Below, piece by piece: positions 6,693 through 13,842 of a DNA stretch of 13,949 nt. The DNA is from JAMOBE01 sp039908285 (GTDB lineage Bacteria > Pseudomonadota > Alphaproteobacteria > Rhodospirillales > Rhodospirillaceae). Under the pieces are notes generated by a model. That model made no database searches. It saw nothing but the letters and a program-made list of their open reading frames with translations, and was not told the origin of the DNA. The stretch is taken from NCBI GenBank assembly GCA_039908285.1, contig JAMOBE010000096.1, positions 1 to 13,949 of the forward strand. Reading direction: 5' to 3'. Each line of letters begins with the position of its first letter. The first letter of the stretch is position 1. A program made the position numbers and the translations under genes.

Positions 6693-8189
6693 GTGACCGA
6701 AGCGGTGGACATTCTCTTCATCAATCCGGGGGACCGTCGGCAGACCTATCAGAGCCTGGGCGACGAGTTCTGCGGCATCGAGCCACCGGTCTTCGCCGGG
6801 TTGTACGCCACCCATGCCCGCCGCCGGGGCCTGTCGGTGGCCATCTATGATGCCCCCGCAATGTTCGCCTCCGCCGAGGAGGCGGCGCGGGTCGCGACCG
6901 AGGAGTACGATGCGACTCTGATCGTCATCGTCGTCTTCGGGCTTCAGCCCTCGGCCTCCACCCAGAACATGACGTCCGCCGGCCGCATCGCCCGCCTGAT
7001 CCGCGAAGCGCGGCCCAGCGCCCGCCTGCTGATGGTCGGCACCCATCCGGCCGCCCTGCCCGAACGCACCATGCGGGAGGAGGCGGTCGATTTCGTCTGC
7101 GACCGCGAGGGGCCCGTCACCATCGTCCGTACCGCCGAGGCCCTGCGAGCCGGAGCCTCCGACTTTTCCCACGTTCCAAGCCTGTGGTGGCGGAGGGAAG
7201 GGCGAGAGGGGCAGATCGTCCCGCCGACGTCGGTCGAGCCGCTGATTCGCGACCTGGACGGCGAGATGCCGGGCATCGCCTGGGACCTGTTGCCCATGGA
7301 CCGCTATCGGGCGCACAACTGGCACTGCTTCGACCACATCGGCGAGCGCACCCCCTATGCCGCCATCCACACCAGCCTGGGCTGTCCCTATCACTGCAAA
7401 TTCTGCTGCATCAACGCGCCCTTCTCCAAGCCCAGCTACCGGATGTGGACGCCCGAGACCGTGGTGGCCGAGATCGACCACCTGGTGCACACCTATGGGG
7501 TCCGGAACATCAAGTTCGTGGACGAGATGTTCGTGCTGAACCGCCGCCATGTGCTCGGCATCTGCGACCTGCTGCGCCAGCGCAACCATGGCCTCAACAT
7601 CTGGGCCTACGCCCGGGTGGACACCGTCGAGGACGACGTGCTGGAAAGCCTGAAGGCGGCCGGCGTCAACTGGCTGTGCCTCGGCATCGAAAGCGGCAGC
7701 GAGACCGTGCGCGACGGCGCGGCCAAGGTCTACAGCAACGCCGACATCATCGACGTGGTGCGCCGCATCCAGCGGGTGGGCATCCGCGTCGCCGCCAACT
7801 TCATCTTCGGCTTGCCCGACGACACCATGGCGCGGATGGAGGAGACGCTGGCCCTCGCCCTGGACCTGAACTGCGAATTCGCCAACTTCTATTCGGCCAT
7901 GGCCTATCCCGGTTCGGCGCTCTATGATGCGGCCGTGGCGGAGGGAGCGATCCTGCCGGCGCGCTGGCATGACTATTCGCAGCATGGCTTCGAGTGTCTG
8001 CCGCTCGCCAACCGCCACTGCACGTCGGCCGAGATCCTGGCGTTCCGGGACCGGGCGTGGTTGACCTACTTCACCAGTCCGCGGTATCTGGAGATGATCG
8101 AGAACACATTTGGGAGTGCCGTTGTCGAGCACGTCCGCCGCATGACCGCCATTCCCCTGCCGCGCAAGCTGACCCCAGCCGCGGCGTAG
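6693..8189 (+). CDS. B12-binding-type (class B) radical SAM enzyme
   Basis: A 498-residue cytoplasmic protein. Residues about 1-150 form a Rossmann-like cobalamin-binding type domain, starting VDILFINPG and containing VGTHPAALPE (115-124), typical of this class even where the DxHxxG cobalamin motif is absent, as here. The radical SAM core holds the 4Fe-4S ligands in CPYHCKFC (Cys231, Cys235, Cys238), then KFVDEMF (274-280), the AYARVD strand and GIESGSE (331-337), and FIFGLPDDT (370-378). Start is GTG 6693 behind AGGGAG. This class includes methylators of unactivated carbon, ring-forming enzymes and oxidative cyclases such as BchE, so the reaction cannot be read from the sequence. As first gene of an operon with transketolase and sugar-nucleotide enzymes, it may C-methylate or otherwise modify a sugar or a side chain. 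The family is certain, the substrate unknown. Confidence 0.92.
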   Translation: MTEAVDILFINPGDRRQTYQSLGDEFCGIEPPVFAGLYATHARRRGLSVAIYDAPAMFASAEEAARVATEEYDATLIVIVVFGLQPSASTQNMTSAGRIARLIREARPSARLLMVGTHPAALPERTMREEAVDFVCDREGPVTIVRTAEALRAGASDFSHVPSLWWRREGREGQIVPPTSVEPLIRDLDGEMPGIAWDLLPMDRYRAHNWHCFDHIGERTPYAAIHTSLGCPYHCKFCCINAPFSKPSYRMWTPETVVAEIDHLVHTYGVRNIKFVDEMFVLNRRHVLGICDLLRQRNHGLNIWAYARVDTVEDDVLESLKAAGVNWLCLGIESGSETVRDGAAKVYSNADIIDVVRRIQRVGIRVAANFIFGLPDDTMARMEETLALALDLNCEFANFYSAMAYPGSALYDAAVAEGAILPARWHDYSQHGFECLPLANRHCTSAEILAFRDRAWLTYFTSPRYLEMIENTFGSAVVEHVRRMTAIPLPRKLTPAAA

Positions 8190-8230
8190 CCGCCGTTCCA
8201 CCAACCGCAATCCGTGCCAGCGAGGACCCC

Positions 8231-9064
8231 ATGCACCACCCCCCCAACGACCTGCCGGCCCGGGCGGCCTGGCTGCGGCGGGAGCTGTTCACGATGGTCA
8301 TCGCCCAGCAGCAGGGCCATCTCCCCTCGTCCTTCTCGATGGCCGAGATTCTGGTGACGCTCTATTACGGCGGCATCGCCCGCCAGTTCCCCGGCGAGCC
8401 CCACCATCCCGACCGCGACCGGGTGATCATCAGCAAGGGCCACGCGGCGCAGGCCCTGTACCCGATCCTCGCCGACTTCGGCTATTTCAGTCCCGAGGAG
8501 CTGAAGCGCTATGGCAAGGTGGGGGGCCTCCTTGGCATCTACGCCGACATCCGGGTCCCGGGCATCGAGGGGATTTCCGGGTCGCTGGGCCACGGGCTCG
8601 GCATGGCGTCGGGATTTGCCCTGGCGGCGCGTCATGATGGACGCGGCAATCGCAGCTTCGTCATTCTTGGGGACGGCGAATGCTATGAGGGCTCGATCTG
8701 GGAAAGTGCCGCGTTTGCCGCTCACCATCGTCTGGACTCGGTGGTGACCATCGTCGACCGCAACAAACTGTGCATGCTGGGCGCCACCGAGACCCTGATG
8801 GCCCACGGCGACCTGCGCGCCAAGTGGGAAAGCTTCGGCTGGCATGCCGTGGACTGCGACGGCCACGACTTCGCGAGCCTCGCGGCGGCGTTCGCCCTGA
8901 TCGGCCGGACCGGCGGCCGCCCCCTCGCCATCATCGCCGATACCGTGAAGGGCAAGGGCATCTCCTTCATGGAAGGCCACCACGAGTGGCACAACCACAT
9001 GCCCAACGCCGAACAGATCGCCATCGCCCGCGCCGAGCTGGGCCTGCCGGTGGCGGAGGATTGA
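8231..9064 (+). CDS. Transketolase, N-terminal (ThDP-pyrophosphate-binding) subunit
   Basis: A 277-residue protein covering only the first third of a classical transketolase. It has ISKGHAAQALYP (67-78), GSLGHGLGMASG (117-128), the Mg/ThDP motif GDGECYEG (147-154) with DRNK at 176-179, and TVKGKGISFMEG followed by His-Glu-Trp-His (238-254). These cover substrate- and pyrophosphate-binding parts of the active site; the pyrimidine-binding half is the next gene. The frame is open from 7994, but ATG 8231 has GAGG upstream and matches the family N-terminus (RRELFTMVIAQQQGH). It starts 41 nt after the radical SAM gene and ends 2 nt before the next start. Split transketolases occur in archaea, many bacteria and biosynthetic clusters. 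The location beside sugar-modifying genes suggests a dedicated ketol transfer and not the pentose phosphate pathway; that is inference. Confidence 0.93.
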   Translation: MHHPPNDLPARAAWLRRELFTMVIAQQQGHLPSSFSMAEILVTLYYGGIARQFPGEPHHPDRDRVIISKGHAAQALYPILADFGYFSPEELKRYGKVGGLLGIYADIRVPGIEGISGSLGHGLGMASGFALAARHDGRGNRSFVILGDGECYEGSIWESAAFAAHHRLDSVVTIVDRNKLCMLGATETLMAHGDLRAKWESFGWHAVDCDGHDFASLAAAFALIGRTGGRPLAIIADTVKGKGISFMEGHHEWHNHMPNAEQIAIARAELGLPVAED

Positions 9065-9066
9065 CG

Positions 9067-10014
9067 ATGACCGTGACCCTTCCCGCCCGCCCGCGCCTGA
9101 TGCGGGATGCCTTTCTCGACGTGCTCTATGCCGCCGCGACCAGGAACCGCGACATCTACCTCATCAGTCCCGACTTCGGCGCCGAGGCGCTGGACGCCTT
9201 TCGCGCCGACCTGCCGAACCAGTTCGTCCACGTCGGCATCTGCGAGCAGAACATGGTCGACCTCGGGGCCGGGCTGGCGCTGTCGGGCAAGACGGTGTTC
9301 CTCTATGCCATGGCGCCGTTCCTCACCGCCCGCTGCTATGAGCAGATCAAGTGCTCGCTGACTTCGATGCAGCTTCCGGTGACCATGATCGCGGTGGGTG
9401 TGGGGCTCGGCTACGACCACGCCACCCTGACCCACTTCACGCCCGAGGACCTGGCGGCGATGCGCGCCCTCAACGGCATCGAGGTCGTGACCCCCGCCGA
9501 TCAGGAGTCGGCCACCGTGGTCGCCGAGGACGCCATCGCCCGCCCGGCGTTGCGCTACGTGCGGCTCGAGCGGCTCGTCCGTCCGCACCTGTATCAGGGT
9601 CGCTTCGCCGAGGTGTACCGGCGCGGCTTTGCCGTCCTCGCCGAGGGGCGGGATGTGTGGCTCATGGGCTGCGGCTACATGACCCACAAGGCACTGGCGG
9701 CCCGCGAGGCACTGAAAGCCAGGGGCATCGACGCCGGTGTCATCGACCTGTTCCGCGCCAAGCCCCTCGATGCCGCCGATCTCGCGTCGGCGCTCGGGTC
9801 GGTGCGGCGCGTCGTCACCATCGAGGAGCAGATGCTGGACGGCGGCTTCGGCGGCCTGGTGGCCGAGGCGATGATGGACGCCCGCTGTCCGGTGGAGATG
9901 AAGCGGCTCGGCCTGCGCGACGGCTTCGTCGTCGTCAACGGCAGCCGCGACCACCTGCATGCCCTGTACGGCGTCGACGTTCCGGACGTCGTGCGGGCCG
10001 TGGAAGCCTGGTGA
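9067..10014 (+). CDS. Transketolase, C-terminal (pyrimidine-binding) subunit
   Basis: A 315-residue partner of the preceding gene, containing the transketolase pyrimidine-binding and C-terminal domains. Catalytic Glu60 is in VGICEQNMV (56-64), the residue that activates the ThDP aminopyrimidine. GLGYDHATLTHFTPEDLAAMR (113-133) resembles the family's substrate loop, and VVTPADQ (140-146) and EEQMLDGGFG (253-262) are further landmarks. ATG 9067 lies 2 nt after the upstream stop, with GGAGG at the end of that gene, so the two subunits should be made together. Its stop overlaps the next start by 1 nt (TGATG). The pair should form an active heteromeric ThDP enzyme moving a two-carbon unit from a ketol donor to an aldehyde acceptor. 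The acceptor is unknown, but the neighbours suggest a sugar or sugar-nucleotide intermediate. Confidence 0.92.
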   Translation: MTVTLPARPRLMRDAFLDVLYAAATRNRDIYLISPDFGAEALDAFRADLPNQFVHVGICEQNMVDLGAGLALSGKTVFLYAMAPFLTARCYEQIKCSLTSMQLPVTMIAVGVGLGYDHATLTHFTPEDLAAMRALNGIEVVTPADQESATVVAEDAIARPALRYVRLERLVRPHLYQGRFAEVYRRGFAVLAEGRDVWLMGCGYMTHKALAAREALKARGIDAGVIDLFRAKPLDAADLASALGSVRRVVTIEEQMLDGGFGGLVAEAMMDARCPVEMKRLGLRDGFVVVNGSRDHLHALYGVDVPDVVRAVEAW

Positions 10015-10979
10015 TGCCGTCCTCGCCGCGGCTGCGGGTGGCATCCCCGTCCTTTTCCATCCATCCGGTTCTTCGGCGGGAGTTGTCGGAACGATTTCCG
10101 CTCGCCACGTACAACGACGGCGGCCAGCGCCTCGCCGGCACGGCTCTGGTGGGCTTCCTGCGGGGGGCCGAGGGCGCCGTAATCGGTCTCGAGCCCATCA
10201 CCGACGACGTCCTCGCCGCCTGTCCGGACCTGCGCATCGTCGCCAAGTATGGCGTCGGCCTCGACAACGTGGACCTCGAGGCCTGCCGGCGGCGGGGGGT
10301 GGCGGTGGGCTGGACGGGGGGCGTCAACCGCCGCTCGGTGGCCGAACTGGTCCTCTGCACCATGCTGGCCCATTGCCGCAACGTCTTCACCACCGCGCGC
10401 CTGCTGCGGGAGGGAGAGTGGCGCAAGGACGGCGGCGTGCAGCTTTCCGGCCGCACCGTCGGCATCATCGGCCTCGGCAACACCGGCCGGGAGGTGGCGG
10501 CGCTCCTGGCGCCCTTCCACTGCCGCATCCTGGGCAACGACATCATCGAGCAGAACGACTACTGCCGCGACCACGGCATCGAGCCGGCGAGCAAGGATCA
10601 GGTCTGGGCCGAGTCCGACATCATTACCCTGCACACGCCGCTGACGCCGCTTACCCGGACCATGGTGAACGCAAAGACCCTGGCCGGCGTCAAGCCGGGT
10701 GCCATGCTCATCAACACGTCGCGGGGCGAGATCGTCGACCTCGTGGCGCTGAAGCAGGCCCTGCTGCACGGTCCCCTGGGCGGGGCGGCCCTCGACGTCT
10801 ATGACCACGAGCCGCCGACGGACCGCGAGCTGCTCACCCTGCCCAACATCATCTGCACGCCCCACATCGGCGGCAACTCCAACGAGGCGATCCTGGCCAT
10901 GGGACGCAGCGCCATCGCCCACCTTGCCGCTCATTTCACCGGCGGCGGGGTCACCGACAGCGGGGAGGCGGCGCCGTGA
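10014..10979 (+). CDS. NAD-dependent D-2-hydroxyacid dehydrogenase (phosphoglycerate dehydrogenase-like)
   Basis: A 321-residue cytoplasmic oxidoreductase with the complete family pattern. The Rossmann motif is GLGNTG (153-158), with acidic Asp176 at the end of the second strand, favouring NAD over NADP. Catalytic residues are Arg237 in NTSRGE, Glu266 in DHEPP and His284 in PHIGG. There is no C-terminal ACT or ASB regulatory domain, so it is the short form seen in glycerate, hydroxypyruvate and related dehydrogenases, not the long serine-biosynthetic SerA. The start ATG shares one base with the upstream stop and has only a weak ribosome-binding site, so translational coupling is likely. Sitting between a transketolase and a sugar epimerase, it may oxidise glycerate (or a related acid) to hydroxypyruvate as ketol donor, or reduce a 2-keto acid made in the pathway. 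Family sure, substrate inferred. Confidence 0.9.
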   Translation: MPSSPRLRVASPSFSIHPVLRRELSERFPLATYNDGGQRLAGTALVGFLRGAEGAVIGLEPITDDVLAACPDLRIVAKYGVGLDNVDLEACRRRGVAVGWTGGVNRRSVAELVLCTMLAHCRNVFTTARLLREGEWRKDGGVQLSGRTVGIIGLGNTGREVAALLAPFHCRILGNDIIEQNDYCRDHGIEPASKDQVWAESDIITLHTPLTPLTRTMVNAKTLAGVKPGAMLINTSRGEIVDLVALKQALLHGPLGGAALDVYDHEPPTDRELLTLPNIICTPHIGGNSNEAILAMGRSAIAHLAAHFTGGGVTDSGEAAP

Positions 10980-11914
10980 GGGTCATGGTCTTTGGCGGCT
11001 CGGGGTTCCTCGGCAGCTATGTGGTGGACGAGCTGATCCACCGCGGCCATGCCGTCACGGTCTTCGACGTCAAGGAGTCCCCCTGGCTCAAGGGACGGGG
11101 CCGGATGATCATCGGCGACGTGATGGACGCCGGCCTGGTCATGGAGGCGATGACAGGCGCCGAGGTGGTCTACAACTTCGCCGGCCTCGCCGACCTGAAT
11201 CAGAGCATCGACCAGCCGGTCCGGACCATCGGCCTCAACGTCATGGGCAACCTTGCCGTGCTGGAGGCCTGCCGCGTCCATAAAGTGCGCCGGTTCGTCT
11301 ACGCCAGTTCAGCCTACGTCTTCTCCCACAAGGGAGCCTTCTACGGCGCCTCGAAGAAGTGCTCCGAGCTGGTCGTCGAGCAGTATTTCGAGCAGTTCGG
11401 CCTTGAATACACCATCCTGCGCTATGGCTCGGTCTATGGCGAGCGGGCCGACCACACCAACCGCCTGTACCGCATCCTGAAGCAGGCGCTGAGCGAGCGG
11501 CGGATCGTGTTTCCAGGCGATGGCAGCGAGGTGCGGGAATACATCCACGGCCGCGATGCCGGACGGCTCAGCGTCGATATCCTCGACGGCCGGTTCGCCA
11601 ACGTCAACATCGTGCTGACCGGCACCGAGCGCTTCCGCTATCGCGATCTGCTGATGCTGATCAAGGAGATGCTGGACGACTCGGTCGAGGTGGAGTTTCT
11701 GGCGGAGGAGTACAAGGGCCACTACGTGCTGTCCCCGTACTCCTTCCGGCCGAGCGTCGGCGTCAAGCTGACCAGCAACCCCTGCGTCGAGTTCGGCCAG
11801 GGGCTGATCGAGTGCATGGACCACATCCACCGGGAACTGTCCCCGGAGGAGACTCAGTGCCCGGCGGCGGAGGAGTCGCGGATGGAGAGGATCGGGTCCT
11901 TGACCGGCCAATAG
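10976..11914 (+). CDS. NAD-dependent epimerase/dehydratase (extended SDR sugar-nucleotide enzyme)
   Basis: A 312-residue extended short-chain dehydrogenase. The N-terminal FGGSGFLGS (6-14) is the NAD-binding glycine motif, with Asp31 after the second strand indicating NAD. The active site has Ser111-Ser112 in YASSAYVF and the Tyr123-Lys127 pair in YGASK; RYGSVYGE (149-156) and REYIHGRDAG (187-196) are typical of UDP-glucose 4-epimerase or dTDP-glucose dehydratase relatives. Start is GTG 10976, overlapping the upstream stop by 4 nt (GTGA), with GGGGAGG upstream. It probably epimerises, dehydrates or oxidises C4 of a nucleotide sugar. The canonical Thr/Asp-Glu pair of 4,6-dehydratases is not obvious near the Ser, so 4-epimerase or oxidase chemistry is more likely. 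The last 20 codons overlap the convergent gene's 3' end, and the Ser/Glu-rich tail after about 290 may be dispensable. Confidence 0.9.
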   Translation: MRVMVFGGSGFLGSYVVDELIHRGHAVTVFDVKESPWLKGRGRMIIGDVMDAGLVMEAMTGAEVVYNFAGLADLNQSIDQPVRTIGLNVMGNLAVLEACRVHKVRRFVYASSAYVFSHKGAFYGASKKCSELVVEQYFEQFGLEYTILRYGSVYGERADHTNRLYRILKQALSERRIVFPGDGSEVREYIHGRDAGRLSVDILDGRFANVNIVLTGTERFRYRDLLMLIKEMLDDSVEVEFLAEEYKGHYVLSPYSFRPSVGVKLTSNPCVEFGQGLIECMDHIHRELSPEETQCPAAEESRMERIGSLTGQ

Positions 11915-12369
11915 GCGTTCACCTGCGGATCATCCCAGCGGATCGTGAACTGCGAGTCGCGGTCGTAGAGGGTGCTCTGCTTGTAGTGGAAGATCGCCGT
12001 GTCGCTGAGGATCAGGTGGCCGTTGCCGAACTTCGGCGGGATGAGGATCTGCAGCCGGTTGCGGTCGGACAGGGTGAAGCCCTCCCACCGGCGGTACTGG
12101 GGTGAGGTCTCGTCCCAGTTCACCACCACCAGGTAGAACCGCCCATAGAGGCAGCACACCAGCTTCCAGGTCGTCTGATCGCCGTGAATGCCGCGCAGCA
12201 CGTGGCGGGAGGAGACGGAAATGTCGTCCTGGGGAAAGTCCACGGTGATTCCGGCCTGCTGATACAGGCCCCTGTTGTAAAGTTCCACGTACTGTCCGCG
12301 GAAATCCTCGAACATGGTCGGCGGCTCGATCGCGAGCACCCCATCCAGACTCGTCCTGGTCACCTTCAT
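11854..12369 (-). CDS. dTDP-4-dehydrorhamnose 3,5-epimerase-like protein (RmlC family)
   Basis: A 171-residue cupin of usual RmlC length. The family's active-site residues are present: His62 in VLRGIHG, Tyr129 in HYKQS and Asp147 in IRWDDP, alongside LSDTAIFHYK (121-130) and a late YWPVKDPILS segment. It should therefore act on the 3- and/or 5-position of a 4-keto nucleotide sugar, though substrate choice may differ from rhamnose synthesis. No rmlA, rmlB or rmlD is present nearby. I chose ATG 12369, with GGGAG eight bases upstream and the family N-terminus MKVTRTSLDGV; ATG 12405 would add 12 residues and has no good ribosome-binding site. It is convergent with the sugar operon and its last 61 bp overlap that operon's last gene on the opposite strand. 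Together with the SDR it fits nucleotide-sugar tailoring. Confidence 0.9.
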   Translation of the reverse strand: MKVTRTSLDGVLAIEPPTMFEDFRGQYVELYNRGLYQQAGITVDFPQDDISVSSRHVLRGIHGDQTTWKLVCCLYGRFYLVVVNWDETSPQYRRWEGFTLSDRNRLQILIPPKFGNGHLILSDTAIFHYKQSTLYDRDSQFTIRWDDPQVNAYWPVKDPILSIRDSSAAGH

Positions 12370-12443
12370 GTGGGCTTCTCCCGGCGATAGCGTTCGAGCC
12401 AGCATACCAGTTCCGTGCGGGAATTGCCGCGAAAACTGGCCCC

Positions 12444-12472
12444 TTGCCCCAATTCGCCGCGACTTCTATAAC
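12444..12472 (+). promoter_or_regulatory. Sigma70-type promoter for the alpha/beta hydrolase gene
   Basis: TTGCCC (12444-12449) and TATAAC (12467-12472) are separated by exactly 17 bp, both near consensus, in a 142-bp gap between divergent genes. Transcription would begin near 12479, giving a leader of about 33 nt before ATG 12512. This is the best promoter match I found in the window. Confidence 0.55.
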
Positions 12473-12511
12473 GTATTCGATGCTGAACCGCTGGATCGGC
12501 GACATAAAGCC

Positions 12512-13534
12512 ATGGACCTTGAACTCATCAGCCGCGTGCCGGAACACCGGACCCACCCCGATCCGTTGTTGTTCATCCATGGGGCCAATGCGGCAGCCTG
12601 GGTGTGGGACGAGTATGTCCTGCCGTGGTTCGCCGAGCGGGGCTATGCCGCCCACGCCTTGAGCCTGCGCGGTCACGGTCACAGCGCCGGCAAGGAGCGG
12701 CTGCGCTGGGCCAGTCTCGGTGACTATGTGGATGACGTCCATAAGATCGTGAAGCGCCTCGGAGCACCGCCGGTGCTGATCGGTCATTCCATGGGTGGGA
12801 TGATCGTGCAGAAGTACCTGCAGACCACGCGGGCGCCGGCGGCGGTGCTGATGGCGTCGGTGCCGCCGGATGGGCTGCTCGAGTCCTCGGTCCGGCTGGC
12901 CTGGCGCGACCCGTCGCTGTTCTGGGAGATCTCGCTGGTGCAGTCGCTCGGGCCGCAGGCGGCGACCTTCGGCACCATGCGCCGCGCCCTGTTCTCCGAC
13001 GCGACGCCCGATCACGTGATCCGGCCCTATTTCGTCAACATGCAGGCCGAGTCGCCCCGTGTGATCATGGACATGATGGGCCTCGATCTTCCCCGGGTCG
13101 ATCTGGTGCGGGCCAATGTGGCCGGCATGCCACTGCTGGTCTGCGGGGCGGCGGAGGATGCCTTTTTCCCGGTGCGCCTGGTCGAACAGACGGCCCGCGC
13201 CTATGGCACCAGCGCCGAGATCTTCCCCGGCATGGCCCACGCCATGATGCTGGAGCCCAACTGGCGGCGAATGGCCGAGCGCCTGGATCGCTGGCTGCGC
13301 GCCCTGGCGCCGCCGGTGGTGGCACCCGCTCCGGTGCCCACTCCGGTTGTGGAGATGGCTGCGGAGCCCGCACCTGCTCCCGCACCCACCGAACCGGTAG
13401 CCGAACCGGTAGCCGAACCGGTAGCCGAACCGGTAGCCGAGCCGATAGCCGAGCCGAAACCACCAGCCAAAAAACCACGCAAGCCGTCGGTCCGGAAGGC
13501 CAAGGCGAAGCAGCCCGACCCCGTGGGGTCATGA
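12512..13534 (+). CDS. Alpha/beta hydrolase with Pro/Ala/Glu- and Lys-rich C-terminal tail
   Basis: A 340-residue protein: a catalytic domain of about 270 residues plus a low-complexity tail. The alpha/beta hydrolase parts are the oxyanion-hole motif FIHGANAAAW (21-30), LRGHGHS (52-58), nucleophile Ser93 in GHSMGG, acid Asp216 in GAAEDAFFP and His243 in GMAHAMM, so the triad is complete. Such enzymes include esterases, lipases and haloperoxidase-like hydrolases; the substrate is unknown. There is no signal peptide, so it is cytoplasmic. The tail (about 270-340) is Pro/Ala/Val/Glu-rich with five EPVA/EPIA units at 294-313, then basic KKPRKPSVRKAKAK, reminiscent of histone H1-like or granule-binding tails. 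The frame is open from 12314 inside the divergent gene, but ATG 12512 follows the predicted promoter and gives the family N-terminus; its ribosome-binding site is weak. Probably its own transcription unit. Confidence 0.88.
   Translation: MDLELISRVPEHRTHPDPLLFIHGANAAAWVWDEYVLPWFAERGYAAHALSLRGHGHSAGKERLRWASLGDYVDDVHKIVKRLGAPPVLIGHSMGGMIVQKYLQTTRAPAAVLMASVPPDGLLESSVRLAWRDPSLFWEISLVQSLGPQAATFGTMRRALFSDATPDHVIRPYFVNMQAESPRVIMDMMGLDLPRVDLVRANVAGMPLLVCGAAEDAFFPVRLVEQTARAYGTSAEIFPGMAHAMMLEPNWRRMAERLDRWLRALAPPVVAPAPVPTPVVEMAAEPAPAPAPTEPVAEPVAEPVAEPVAEPIAEPKPPAKKPRKPSVRKAKAKQPDPVGS
13391..13450. repeat. 12-bp tandem repeat in the hydrolase gene
   Basis: Four identical copies of GAACCGGTAGCC (13391-13438) are followed by a fifth with two changes, GAGCCGATAGCC (13439-13450), and a partial copy. 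Each unit encodes Glu-Pro-Val-Ala (the fifth Glu-Pro-Ile-Ala). Perfect identity at the nucleotide level points to recent slippage. Gain or loss of units keeps the frame and changes tail length. Confidence 0.9.
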
Positions 13535-13556
13535 GGGCACTTCCAAATAGCCCTCA
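13517..13556. terminator. Two adjacent inverted repeats at the hydrolase 3' end
   Basis: GACCCC-GT-GGGGTC (13517-13530) is a perfect palindrome just before the stop. TGAGGGC (13532-13538) and GCCCTCA (13550-13556) form a perfect 7-bp stem around an 11-nt loop, starting at the stop codon itself. Neither is followed by a T run on the plus strand (a C run follows instead), so a factor-independent terminator is doubtful. They could still end or protect the transcript. Confidence 0.35.
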
Positions 13557-13842
13557 CCCCCCCCTCCGCCCCCTTTTGGAGCGCTTCTTCGAATTGCTGC
13601 AGCAGTCACGGGCAATCTCGGACCTGTTCGCGGCAATCTGAAAATGAGGGGATCCATGAGGTGGCTGACCCGACGTTTCTGGCCGGTTGTTCAGCGCCCG
13701 AGAGATTCGATTTTGCCGTATGCCGAACAGGCAGTGACAATAATCAGAATGGTGCGGCGGTCTACGTTGTCTACATTTACTTTGATCCATCAAAGCAGGA
13801 AAACTCCGCGCGGATCGAGCATGACGAGGCTCTAGAGCATTT
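13535..13842. other. Non-coding interval between the hydrolase and the IS630 transposase end
   Basis: No frame here is convincing. The C-rich part at 13551-13575 resembles a degraded copy of the palindromic repeat at the left edge of the window (compare CCCTCACCCC in both). The rest is lower in GC than its surroundings and probably includes the terminal part of the insertion sequence whose transposase ends at 13843; I could not place its inverted repeat. GTG 13661 and ATG 13644/13656 open overlapping short frames without family resemblance. Confidence 0.5.

Noticed and set aside
6501..8210. Long minus-strand open frame (569 codons) opposite the radical SAM gene
   Set aside because: Composition is His/Gly/Ala/Asp-rich without motifs, while the plus-strand frame carries the CPYHCKFC cluster and other family motifs.
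8722..10934. Two long minus-strand frames opposite the transketolase and dehydrogenase genes
   Set aside because: Antisense shadows caused by third-position GC bias. The plus-strand frames have all the expected catalytic residues.
13391..13450. CRISPR-like array
   Set aside because: The repeats are contiguous 12-mers with no spacers and lie within a coding frame, so this is a protein-coding tandem repeat.
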